Shown: one piece after another, positions 55,144-64,000 of the stretch
Numbering within the stretch: the stretch's first letter is position 1
How the letters are laid out: each line of letters opens with the position of its first letter
Origin: Nodosilinea sp. WJT8-NPBG4
GTDB lineage: Bacteria; Cyanobacteriota; Cyanobacteriia; Phormidesmidales; Phormidesmidaceae
Direction: 5' to 3'
Length of the DNA: 64,000 bases
Assembly: GCA_019359285.1 (NCBI GenBank)
Contig: JAHHHQ010000050.1
Coordinates: 62,001 to 126,000, forward strand
The notes under the pieces: generated by a model
Told to the model about the DNA's origin: nothing
What the model saw: only the letters and a program-made list of their open reading frames with translations
The model's database searches: none
Translations under genes and position numbers: made by a program

Positions 55144-56130
55144 ATGACCTCATCTGCACAGCAGGGTAGCCAGCTCGGCCCCCTCAATCCCGGTGACGTG
55201 GTGAGCGCGGCGCTGCGGCTCTACAAAGACCGATTCAAGACTTTTTGTCAGCTGGCAGCGCTGGCCACTCTATGGTTTGTGGCTGGGATCTTTGGCATGG
55301 GTCTGGCGGTCGCAATTCTGGTCGGTATTGGCGCCGGAGTGGGCGGTGAGGTGGGGGCGGTGATTGGTGGTTTAGTAGGAGCGCTGGTGGGGTTTCTGCC
55401 ACTGCTCTACGGCTCTGCCAAGTACTATGCGCTCTCCAGCGTCATTGGCAGGCTGTCCTTTCGCGAGTTGATTAGTCAGCCCGAAACCGCTTTAGATGCT
55501 CGACGCCAGGTGGCCCCTCGCTTAGGACAGTTCTTATTTCTAGGCTTCTTGCTGCTGCTGGCATACATGGCTGCCTATCTGGGGGTGGCGCTGCTGGCGA
55601 TGATTGCCGGAGGTAGCATCGGTTTTTTGACGGCAGGCATTTTATCAGCGTTGATCAATGAAGCGGTCGGCGGTGTAATGGGCATTGTCTTAGGCGGGCT
55701 GATCGGCCTAGGAATTTTGCTTGTAGCGCTGATTTGGATAGCCTCGCGTCTGTTTATCTCTGAGGTGGTGCTAGCCATTGAGCCTCAATCTGATGCTGGC
55801 GGCAGCATGAGCCGCAGTTGGGAACTCACCAAGGACTCAATTGTGCGCATTCAGGTGGTGTTTTTGGCCACGTTTTTAATTCAGCTGCCCATTTTGGCTG
55901 TGACTAACTACATCCCCAGCATTTTGCTGGAGCTGGTGCCCGCCAATGACACAGTCTATGGCATTGCCGCTGTGCTCAGCCTGGTGCTGAGTCTAGTGGG
56001 CAGCCTGGTCGTGCTGCCCCTATGGCAGGCGGTTAAAGGCGTCCTCTACTACGACTTGCGCAGCCGCCGTGAGGGCCTAGATTTCTCCCTGCGCCACGAT
56101 GACGGGTCAGGTCTTGGTACTGACCTGTAG
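55144..56130 (+). CDS. multi-span membrane protein, divergent partner of SpoIIM-like gene
   Basis: 328 residues, six or so hydrophobic segments rich in Gly and Ala (GVGGEVGAVIGGLVGALVG; NEAVGGVMGIVLGGLIGLGI). N-terminal block LNPGDVVSAALRLYKDRFKT and C-terminal block LWQAVKGVLYYDLRSRREGL are typical of the 'GDPD membrane-domain / DUF7544-like' integral proteins of unknown role. The 95 bp between its ATG and the SpoIIM start is a shared divergent region. Followed by the RDD gene after a low-complexity repeat. Confidence 0.75.
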   Translation: MTSSAQQGSQLGPLNPGDVVSAALRLYKDRFKTFCQLAALATLWFVAGIFGMGLAVAILVGIGAGVGGEVGAVIGGLVGALVGFLPLLYGSAKYYALSSVIGRLSFRELISQPETALDARRQVAPRLGQFLFLGFLLLLAYMAAYLGVALLAMIAGGSIGFLTAGILSALINEAVGGVMGIVLGGLIGLGILLVALIWIASRLFISEVVLAIEPQSDAGGSMSRSWELTKDSIVRIQVVFLATFLIQLPILAVTNYIPSILLELVPANDTVYGIAAVLSLVLSLVGSLVVLPLWQAVKGVLYYDLRSRREGLDFSLRHDDGSGLGTDL

Positions 56131-56278
56131 TTTTGAGGTGAGGAAGATAAGGGGATAAGGGAGATGAGGGAGATGAGGGAGATAAGAGTGTTTGATTGCA
56201 CTTCCCCATCCTCCTCACCTTCCCCATCCCCCTCACCCATCCACTCTTCACCCATCCACTCCCCACCCCTCGCCCCCA
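56131..56278. repeat. low-complexity inverted repeat between membrane protein and RDD gene
   Basis: Purine-rich GAGATGAGGGAGATGAGGGA (56160s) faces pyrimidine-rich CCCCATCCTCCTCACCTTCC (56202-56230) and further CACCCATCCACTCTTC units, so the RNA could fold back. A 26-bp stretch is identical to a part of the AAA+ gene near 15550. Confidence 0.7.
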
Positions 56279-57058
56279 ATGCCCCTCTTCAACACCGTTA
56301 CCATTCGCACCCCCGAAAGCGTTGAATTAGATTTCGTGCTGGCGGGAGTGGGTAGTCGGGCTGTGGCCCTCACCTTTGACTACCTTTGCTTGGGAGCTGG
56401 GCTAACGGGGCTAGCCGTTGTCTACAGTTTTTTGCTGGTGCGGCTGCTGGCGATAGATACGCTGCTGACGATTCCGAGCGAAACCGTGCAGCTGTGGATC
56501 ACAGCGATCGCAGCAATCCTTGCCTTTGCCCTCTATGTCGGCTACTTTGCCCTGTTCGAAACCTGGTGGTACGGCCAAACCCCCGGCAAGCGCTACGCCA
56601 AAATTCGTGTCATTCGCGACGACGGCCAGCCCGAGCGATTGCCTCAGGCTACTCTGCGATCGCTGCTGCGCCCTATCGACGATATTCTCTTCATTGGCTT
56701 TTTCTGCGTATTGCTGAGCAAAACTGAGAAGCGGATAGGCGACTGGCTGGCTGGCACCCTGGTCGTGCAGGCTGACCCTGTGAGCAATGGCGAGATTCAG
56801 GTATCCGAGCGATCGCAGGCGATTGGCAAAGACCTGCTAGCCATAGTCGATATTACCCGTCTCTCCCCTGACGACTTTGCTACCGTGCGCGAGTTTTTGC
56901 AGCGGCGACAGGCCATGAGCCCCAAGGCCAAAATTCTCGTCAGCGATCAGCTAGCCCGCCGCTTCAAAGATCAGCTGGCGATAGAAACTCTGCCCACTGA
57001 AATGACCACCGACACGTTTTTAGAAGCCCTCTACTCTGCGTACCAACAGGGAAAGTGA
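56279..57058 (+). CDS. RDD-family membrane protein
   Basis: 259 residues. The family core has SRAVALTFDYLCLGAGLTGL (Arg-Asp type motif), TWWYGQTPGKRYAKIRVIRD and ATLRSLLRPIDDILFIGFFC. Three membrane segments (about 27-50, 60-85, 130-150) precede a cytoplasmic ~90-residue tail (DDFATVREFLQRRQAMSPKA). RDD proteins are implicated in ion or metabolite transport, and this one sits with a SpoIIM-like gene as in other bacteria. The ATG at 56279 starts after the low-complexity repeat; the open frame before it is repeat-encoded His/Pro. Confidence 0.88.
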   Translation: MPLFNTVTIRTPESVELDFVLAGVGSRAVALTFDYLCLGAGLTGLAVVYSFLLVRLLAIDTLLTIPSETVQLWITAIAAILAFALYVGYFALFETWWYGQTPGKRYAKIRVIRDDGQPERLPQATLRSLLRPIDDILFIGFFCVLLSKTEKRIGDWLAGTLVVQADPVSNGEIQVSERSQAIGKDLLAIVDITRLSPDDFATVREFLQRRQAMSPKAKILVSDQLARRFKDQLAIETLPTEMTTDTFLEALYSAYQQGK

Positions 57059-57240
57059 GGGAGTGGGGAGTAGGGGGTGAGGCGTGAGGAATGTCCCGAT
57101 ACCCATCCACCTCCTACCCTCCCACTCCCTACCTCCCTCCAATCCTTAGGAGCACCTTAAAGCTTAGAGAATCCTTATAGCGTGGCTGCTATCATTCCCG
57201 AAATGCGAACTGTCATCTACCTCTATCCCTGGGCCAGCTC

Positions 57241-57924
57241 ATGTTCTTCGACCCCATCTACATCCTGGTGGTTGCTATCCCTACAGCCATCCTGACCTTT
57301 TGGGCGCAGAACAAGGTTACAGGCACCTATCGCAAGTATTCTCAGGTGCAGTCCAATATGGGAATGACCGGTGCTCAGGTGGCCCAAACCATTTTGGTTA
57401 AAAAGGGTGTGCGCGACGTCAAAGTTGAGCCCGTGGCTGGTGAACTCACCGATCACTACGACCCTCGAGCCAGGGCTGTGCGCCTTTCTGAAGGCATCTA
57501 CAGATCGGGTTCTTTATCGGCGGCGGCGGTGGCGGCTCACGAGTGTGGCCACGTGCTTCAAGACGTGGAGGGCTACAAGTTCATGAACCTACGGGCCGTC
57601 CTCGTACCTGTGGTCAACCTGGGCTCTCGCATAGGGCCGATGCTGATTATGGCAGGACTTATTCTCAACATTCTCAACCTGGCTTGGCTGGGGGTGCTCT
57701 TCTTTGCAATGGTGCTGTTATTTCACGTAGTCACTTTGCCGGTGGAGTTTGACGCATCGCGTCGGGCCCTCCGGTTAGTTAATGAGTTGGGTATTCTTCA
57801 GGGTGAAGAGCAAAAAGGGGCGAGAGCCGTGCTCGGTGCCGCTGCTCTAACCTATGTAGCCACAGCGTTTACTGCGTTTCTCAATCTGCTGTACTACATC
57901 ATTTTGATCAATCGTCGCCGCTAG
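57241..57924 (+). CDS. YugP-type zinc metallopeptidase
   Basis: 227 residues. The zinc-binding HExxH motif is AAAVAAHECGHVLQDVEG (about 98-115), and TLPVEFDASRRAL (about 170) carries the further acidic ligand. Membrane segments: MFFDPIYILVVAIPTAILTF at the start, two in the middle and one at the end (FTAFLNLLYYIILIN). The layout is that of the putative membrane neutral protease YugP. Substrate unknown. Confidence 0.88.
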   Translation: MFFDPIYILVVAIPTAILTFWAQNKVTGTYRKYSQVQSNMGMTGAQVAQTILVKKGVRDVKVEPVAGELTDHYDPRARAVRLSEGIYRSGSLSAAAVAAHECGHVLQDVEGYKFMNLRAVLVPVVNLGSRIGPMLIMAGLILNILNLAWLGVLFFAMVLLFHVVTLPVEFDASRRALRLVNELGILQGEEQKGARAVLGAAALTYVATAFTAFLNLLYYIILINRRR

Positions 57925-58494
57925 ACCGGTGCTGCCATTACCGCTCAAGCTTGCATGGTTGAATCCTATGGGGGCACGACCGAGACCATTGACAGGTTAC
58001 CCGAGGTGAGAAGGGCTATAAGACATCACACCGGGCTGCTAACTTTTGTCACCTTGGGGCGATCGCAACGTTTCAAAGCTTTCGCCGCCACTTTGCCCAG
58101 GCCCTCAAATTTCTGAATCAAAAAGGTTCCCTCGCTGGCGAGCCCGAAGATGTTCCACTAATTTTTGGTAGCTCCAAGGGAGATCAACTGCAAGCGGTAG
58201 AATGCACTCTGATCACGGATTGCACCGATCCTCGGTAGATCTTGATGCGTTTTATGGAGAGTTGTCCTGAGGCAAACAGCATAGCTGATGGTGAATCGTC
58301 CCAGGCAGATGGTTTATCCTAGACCAAGCCCGCCTCTATGGCAGGTCATGCAGCAACCACCCCCAAGGACGTTTCTGTAAGTCTGAATCGCAGGCGGTTG
58401 TGAGCCTGCTAGCTGTCCTAAGTTTTGGCAGCGATCGCCCGTTGGCGTCCTGAGCTAGCGGATCAACCCTATCCTTACCCAGAATCAGGTGCCC
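57925..58494. other. intergenic region before the TIGR01777 gene
   Basis: 570 bp. One open frame without a start (58069-58236, plus strand) reads like protein but matches nothing I know; I do not call it. Otherwise no gene, hairpin or repeat of note. Confidence 0.45.
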
Positions 58495-59415
58495 ATGAAA
58501 ATTGCAATTACTGGAGCCACGGGTTTCGTCGGCAGCCGCCTGGTAGAACGGCTCCAGGCCGATGGCCACACCGTGGTGGTGCTCACTCGCAGCATCGACC
58601 ATGGCCGCCGGGTATTCCCTCAAGCCGCCTTCCCTAAAGTAGAAGTGGTGGGCTATAGCCCGTTAGAGTTAGGCGATTGGCAAACGAATATACTCTCCGG
58701 CTGCGATGGGGTGGTCAACCTAGCTGGAGCACCCATCTCAGAGCGCTGGAGCGATGAGCACAAGCAGGCGATTTTAGACAGCCGCAAGGTAGGCACCGAA
58801 AAGCTAATAGAGGCTCTAGCTAAGGCTGAGCCCAAACCCCAGGTTTGGGTGAACGCTTCGGCCATTGGTTACTACGGCACCAGCGAGAGCGCCACTTTTG
58901 ACGAAACCAGTACCCCTATTGAAGACGACTTTCTCTCCCAGGTTTGCCAGGCCTGGGAAGGGGCGGCCCAGTCGGTTAAAGATTACGGTACCCGTCTGGT
59001 AATTTTGCGCTTTGGCATTGTACTGGGTATGGGCGGAGCGGTGGCCAAAATGCTCACCCCCTTTCGCATGTTTGCCGGTGGGCCAATTGGCAGCGGCCGC
59101 CAGTGGTTTTCGTGGATTCACCGCGACGATTTGGTGAGTCTGATCGTGCAGGCTCTCAACGACCCCCAAATGGAAGGAATTTATAACGCTACCGCCCCTA
59201 ACCCAGTGCGCATGGCCGAGTTTTGCAAAACCCTAGGTAAAGTTCTCAATCGCCCTTCTTGGCTGCCGGTGCCTGACTTCGTGCTAGAAACCATATTGGG
59301 CGACGGAGCCCAGGTCGTGCTAGAAGGGCAGCAGGTCTTACCCAAGCGCACCGAGGCCACTGGGTTCACCTACCACTATGCTCGGGTTAAAGACGCCTTG
59401 GATGAGATTGTTTAA
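58495..59415 (+). CDS. TIGR01777-family NAD(P)-binding epimerase-like protein
   Basis: 306 residues of the extended short-chain dehydrogenase fold. The nucleotide site is ITGATGFVGSRLVERL. The family blocks DGVVNLAGAPISERWSDEHK and VNASAIGYYG, and the C-terminal part (ATGFTYHYARVKDALDEIV), match the YfcH/SulA-homologue group in E. coli and cyanobacteria. The reaction is not established. The ATG at 58495 is preferred to the GTG two codons earlier. Confidence 0.9.
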   Translation: MKIAITGATGFVGSRLVERLQADGHTVVVLTRSIDHGRRVFPQAAFPKVEVVGYSPLELGDWQTNILSGCDGVVNLAGAPISERWSDEHKQAILDSRKVGTEKLIEALAKAEPKPQVWVNASAIGYYGTSESATFDETSTPIEDDFLSQVCQAWEGAAQSVKDYGTRLVILRFGIVLGMGGAVAKMLTPFRMFAGGPIGSGRQWFSWIHRDDLVSLIVQALNDPQMEGIYNATAPNPVRMAEFCKTLGKVLNRPSWLPVPDFVLETILGDGAQVVLEGQQVLPKRTEATGFTYHYARVKDALDEIV

Positions 59416-59456
59416 CGCCGAGTCCTTAAGCCTGAAAGATTAAGCCGAAACACGCC

Positions 59457-60092
59457 ATGGATATTGGTGAACTGCGCCGTGACTACAGTCAGCGGGGATT
59501 GGACCTAGCTGATCTCAACCCCGATCCCTTTGCCCAATTTGAGCTGTGGTTTCAGCAGGCCCGTGAGGCTGAGTTACTAGAGCCCAATGCGCTGGTGCTG
59601 TCTACGGTGTCTCCGGAGGGGGCTCCTTACCAGCGCACTGTACTGCTTAAGTATTTCGATCGCGACGGCTTTGTCTTCTTTACCAACTACGGCAGCCGCA
59701 AGGCGCAGCACATGGCTGAGAATGCTCAAGTTTCGATGCTGTTCCCGTGGTACCCCTTAGAGCGGCAGCTGGCGATCGCAGGCCCCGCCAGCAAAATTTC
59801 GGCGGCAGAGTCGTTGCGCTACTTTTCGTCGCGCCCTCGGGGTAGTCAGCTGGGGGCTTGGGTGTCGCAGCAGAGCAGCGTTGTTTCCTCGCGGCAGCTG
59901 CTAGAGATGCAATTTGAGAAAATGAAGGAAAAATTTCTCAATCAGGAAGTCCCCCTGCCCGACTTTTGGGGGGGATACCGGGTCAAGCCCACCAGCTTTG
60001 AGTTTTGGCAGGGCCGACCCAGCCGTCTCCACGACCGATTTTTGTATAGCTGGCAGGATGATGGGTGGGCGATCGCTCGGCTGTCTCCCTAA
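59457..60092 (+). CDS. pdxH: pyridoxamine 5'-phosphate oxidase
   Basis: 211 residues, typical length. It makes pyridoxal 5'-phosphate from the phosphates of pyridoxamine or pyridoxine with FMN and O2. Conserved blocks: YQRTVLLKYFDRDGFVFFTN YGSRKAQ (FMN site), AWVSQQSSVVSSRQ, and the C-terminal RLHDRFLYSWQDDGWAIARL that closes the active site. Its start ATG at 59457 lies 41 bp after the preceding epimerase gene on the same strand, so the two may be cotranscribed. Converges with the Uma2 gene, overlapping its stop by 4 bp. Confidence 0.95.
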   Translation: MDIGELRRDYSQRGLDLADLNPDPFAQFELWFQQAREAELLEPNALVLSTVSPEGAPYQRTVLLKYFDRDGFVFFTNYGSRKAQHMAENAQVSMLFPWYPLERQLAIAGPASKISAAESLRYFSSRPRGSQLGAWVSQQSSVVSSRQLLEMQFEKMKEKFLNQEVPLPDFWGGYRVKPTSFEFWQGRPSRLHDRFLYSWQDDGWAIARLSP

Positions 60093-60616
60093 ACTAGCAA
60101 GCTAAAATCCACCTGCTCATAGATATCCATCATAGGCAGGCGGGCATCGGTAATCGCCAGCTCTACCACTGAGTCGAGCCCGCTCTGAGCCGTCATGCCC
60201 CAGAGGTGCTCCTCCGCCCGATAAAACTGCTCCACCCGGGCCTCGGTCTGGTGCACAAACAGGTAGGTTTGCAGGTAAGGGATCGCCCGGCAGCGGCGAA
60301 ACATGCCGCTGCGTTGGCCTTTGGCCAGTCTTTGACTATCGGGCAGCATGGCGGCTTCTGGGTCATAGCTCGGGGTCGGACCCGATAGAATTTCAAAGAT
60401 GACGCAGGGGTTAAGCAATTTATCGTCCTGACCATCGTGGAGCAGAGGTTCGCCAGCCACCACCAGCAGATCGGGGTAAACCCCCTTGCCTTGCTCTGGC
60501 AACCACACCTGCACCCCACGGGGCAACACCTCGTAGAGGCTGTGGCCACAGGTAACATCCATCAGGCGCATAAGATTGCGTAAAATGCGCCCTTGATTCA
60601 CCGAACTGTCACTCAT
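60089..60616 (-). CDS. Uma2-family protein, N-terminally short
   Basis: 175 residues from the ATG at 60616. Family blocks: YEVLPRGVQVWLPEQGKGVY PDLLVVAGEP (second acidic residue), NPCVIFEILSGPTPSYD (third) and IPYLQTYLFVHQTEARVEQF. In most Uma2 proteins about 40 further residues, including the first conserved Glu (YYDGE region), come first; here that place is taken by the tldD gene, whose stop overlaps the start by 8 bp. The PD-(D/E)xK-like site may therefore be incomplete. The family is widely expanded in cyanobacteria with no settled role. Confidence 0.75.
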   Translation of the reverse strand: MSDSSVNQGRILRNLMRLMDVTCGHSLYEVLPRGVQVWLPEQGKGVYPDLLVVAGEPLLHDGQDDKLLNPCVIFEILSGPTPSYDPEAAMLPDSQRLAKGQRSGMFRRCRAIPYLQTYLFVHQTEARVEQFYRAEEHLWGMTAQSGLDSVVELAITDARLPMMDIYEQVDFSLLV

Positions 60617-62024
60617 ACTCGGCTTCGGCCTCGCCCCCAACCACCACATTGCGAATGCGTAAGCTAGGACCTCCACAGCCTACTGGCAGCCCATTCTGCC
60701 CACCCTTGCCGCAGCCTCCCGACTCATCCCAATAGAAGTCATCGCCGATCGCTTCAATATCGGCCAGGGTGCGAAACACATTGCCCGATAGGGTAACATC
60801 GCGTACGGGCTCCGCCAGCTTGCCGTTGCGAATCATCCAGGCTTCCCCGGCGGTAAAGGTAAACATTTCGCCATTGGTCATGCCCTCTAGCCAGTTGCGG
60901 GCATAGACGCCTTCTTTGATGTCAGCAAACAGGTCATCAACCGGGGTAGTGCCCCGCTCAATCCAGGTGTTGGTCATGCGCACCAGGGGCGAGTAGTGAT
61001 AGTTGAGGCATCGGGCATTGCCTGTGGGCTGCTCACCCAGCTTGCCCGCCGTTTCGCGGGAGTGCAGCCGCCCCACCAAAACGCCATTCTCAATTAGCTG
61101 AGTGGTGGTGGCGGGGGTACCCTCGTCGTCATAAAAATAGCTGCCCCGGTGGCCTTGGGGAGCGGCGCCATCAAAAATTTGCAGGCTGTCGGGGCCAAAC
61201 CGTCGACCCAAACTCATCGACTCCAGCAGGTCGGGATTTTCGTAGGCCATGTCGGCTTCCGATAGGTGACCAAAGGCCTCGTGGACAAACAGTCCAGTCA
61301 AAATTGGGTCGATCACCACATCGTAAGCAGCGCCCCGCACAGAAGGCAGATCTAGAGCGGCCACTGCCCTTTGGGCGGCTCCCATGACCTGATCATCTAG
61401 ATCCTCTAAATCTTCATAAGCCTTGCGCGAGCCAGTGGTTTCGCGCCCAGTCTGGACTGTGTCGCCGTCGCGGGCGGTAGCCGCAAAGCGCATTTCCATG
61501 TCGGACCAGGCTTGATCGATCAAAGTGCCTTCTGAGGTGGCCAGAAGCACCCGTTGGGCCACATCGTTGTAGCGGACAGATGTAGTGGCGATCCGGTGAT
61601 CTATGCCTTGGAGTAGGTCAGCATAGTGGTTGCACAGGGCCTTTTTGCGAGCTAGGGAAATTTGGCGTGGGTCAGTGCCGGTAAGGGGTAATCGGCGGGT
61701 GACTTGTACAGGAGCCACAGGTGCCAATAGGGTTTCGTCATGGCCGACTAGGCGGGCGGCAGCGACGGCGGCTTCTACGCAGGGGGCTAAGCTCTCCAGG
61801 TCGTTGAAGCTAGCAAAGCCCCAGCCGCCTCGGTAGCAAGCCCTAACATGCCCTCCGATCGCGATCGCCTCGCTGAGGGTTTCTGCCTGCCCACCCCGCA
61901 AAAAAATGTCGGTGCCCTCCGACTGTTCTAGGCGAATGGCTAAGTAGTCTACGCGGGGACCCCAGCGATCGCACAACTCCTGCACCCGAGTCTTTGCCTG
62001 GTCAATCGCTTCCACCATATCCAT
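60609..62024 (-). CDS. tldD: TldD-type metalloprotease
   Basis: 471 residues. The HExxxH zinc motif is GLFVHEAFGHLSEAD (about 250-265). Another conserved block is FTAGEAWMIRNGKLAEPVRD, and near the end CGKGGQNGLPVGCGGPSLRI. TldD/TldE heterodimers cut unfolded peptides, including modified microcins and CcdA antitoxin; the TldE partner is not in this window. ATG 62024 (MDMVEAIDQ) is chosen; ATG 62018 is also possible. The frame upstream overlaps the DUF3611 leader region. Confidence 0.93.
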   Translation of the reverse strand: MDMVEAIDQAKTRVQELCDRWGPRVDYLAIRLEQSEGTDIFLRGGQAETLSEAIAIGGHVRACYRGGWGFASFNDLESLAPCVEAAVAAARLVGHDETLLAPVAPVQVTRRLPLTGTDPRQISLARKKALCNHYADLLQGIDHRIATTSVRYNDVAQRVLLATSEGTLIDQAWSDMEMRFAATARDGDTVQTGRETTGSRKAYEDLEDLDDQVMGAAQRAVAALDLPSVRGAAYDVVIDPILTGLFVHEAFGHLSEADMAYENPDLLESMSLGRRFGPDSLQIFDGAAPQGHRGSYFYDDEGTPATTTQLIENGVLVGRLHSRETAGKLGEQPTGNARCLNYHYSPLVRMTNTWIERGTTPVDDLFADIKEGVYARNWLEGMTNGEMFTFTAGEAWMIRNGKLAEPVRDVTLSGNVFRTLADIEAIGDDFYWDESGGCGKGGQNGLPVGCGGPSLRIRNVVVGGEAEAEYE

Positions 62025-62101
62025 GCCCCCAAGCCTTTCCCCAAATGTATCATTCAGAAGACCTTGCCCCCAGGCTAAAATCACAGGCTAGAATCACAGG
62101 T

Positions 62102-63450
<1,349 letters not shown>

Positions 63451-63558
63451 TTAGCAAAACGTGCCCATTGTTTTTATCATGAAATGGGACCACGCGGGAG
63501 TAGATACTTAGGCAGTAGATAGCCTAAGCTCTGCAGAGCTCGACGATGTAGTGTTGGG

Positions 63559-64000
63559 TTAGTTAAGACCAACTCTGGGGTTGTCGCATTCGGTGTTGTT
63601 AGCAGTTTTGAGACTACCCAACAAGTTAGCCACAATTACGCACTGCTGAATCGTGCCTGGTCCACCGCTAATAGTAATGACAAAGGGTAGGCTATTTCTA
63701 TCAGTAGGTAATCCCTGGTGGTTAAAGGCAATAGTGTTTACTGTAGTGTCTCTAGTGCCGTTGGGCAGTACCCTGTAGGCTGTCAGCGCAATCTGCCCTG
63801 TTTTGTTAGCTTCTCCCCCAAGCACCTGTTCTCTGCCGTTAAATACCGCGTTGCCAGTACTAAAGTCTAACGAGCCAATTCTAAGGGTGGGATTAGGCGC
63901 AGTAGTAACAACCTGTATCTGTCTGGCCTGCCGCAGCTGTATAGCGTCTTGCTGAGCAGTTTTAACCGCCTGAATAACATCGCTACGTACAGCGATCGCC
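63559..64000 (-). CDS. pseudopilin (GspH-like)-type protein, 5' end outside window
   Basis: C-terminal 147 codons; the start lies beyond the window. The window edge reads IAVRSDVIQAVKTAQQDAIQ LRQ, the helical stalk expected after a prepilin-type N-terminus. The globular end has IAFNHQGLPTDRNSLPFVI and CVIVANLLGSLKTANN with two cysteines (QQCVIV and NTECDNP) near the C-terminus that could form a disulphide. This looks like the GspH/FimT domain of cyanobacterial minor pilins. Without the N-terminus the assignment stays tentative. Confidence 0.6.
   Translation of the reverse strand, partial: AIAVRSDVIQAVKTAQQDAIQLRQARQIQVVTTAPNPTLRIGSLDFSTGNAVFNGREQVLGGEANKTGQIALTAYRVLPNGTRDTTVNTIAFNHQGLPTDRNSLPFVITISGGPGTIQQCVIVANLLGSLKTANNTECDNPRVGLN

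Noticed and set aside
58069-58236. Plus-strand open frame of about 56 codons reading like protein
   Set aside because: No start codon, no recognised homology, and length within chance at this base composition.

Overview
The window looks like a piece of chromosome from a cyanobacterium. It carries phosphoribulokinase (prk) and a three-domain ferredoxin-NADP+ reductase (petH) with the phycobilisome-linker-like N-terminus. It also has cyanobacterial families of unknown function (DUF3611, DUF2721, DUF4336, CPXCG) and very many copies of the GCGATCGC (HIP1) octamer. The G+C-rich core and the family set suggest a Leptolyngbya/Nodosilinea-type organism; that placement is an inference. I saw no rRNA, tRNA or CRISPR array.

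Layout. Positions 1-1330: the start of a sugar-type ABC ATPase (cut by the window edge) and a PIN toxin-antitoxin pair. 1424-4710: a second-paralogue type IIA topoisomerase A subunit, divergent from a stand-alone response regulator. 4989-7402: an orphan two-gene cassette of unknown function. 7769-12094: exonuclease VII (xseA, xseB) followed by a GH63 glucosidase. 12361-19293: a PAS-GGDEF cyclase, a CPBP protease, a tandem AAA+ ATPase, a small membrane protein and a MATE transporter. 19323-20933: a second PIN toxin-antitoxin pair and a complete IS1-like element with 8-bp target duplications and a damaged transposase. 20960-26661: two ABC transporter genes, homoserine dehydrogenase and petH. petH and prk diverge from a shared 731-bp region. 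28539-37556: small conserved genes, msrB, a phosphoribosyltransferase and mfd.

The accessory part is 37557-51609. It holds an AT-rich three-gene island (GNAT-PUA-like fusion, ASCH protein, membrane PLD-like protein) flanked by two roughly 93-bp palindromic elements. Then come relics of toxin-antitoxin genes, topoisomerase IB, glgX, and a small relic of a penicillin-binding protein gene. A type IIG-like restriction-modification gene follows, split by a single in-frame amber codon. Two broken small toxin genes meet tail to tail, and an 11-unit degenerate 21-bp tandem repeat lies beyond them.

51610-64000 is core again: an FHA-PBP1 fusion; a SpoIIM / membrane protein / RDD cluster; a YugP-type protease; a TIGR01777 epimerase; pdxH; an N-terminally short Uma2 protein overlapping tldD; DUF3611; fabG; and the C-terminus of a pseudopilin-like protein.

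A family of low-complexity repeats (purine-rich GGGGAGATGGGGAAGGTGAGG and its complement) lies between genes and has also entered two reading frames, mfd and the AAA+ gene. The best candidate for an undescribed system is the 37931-40204 island; the second is the 4989-7402 cassette.
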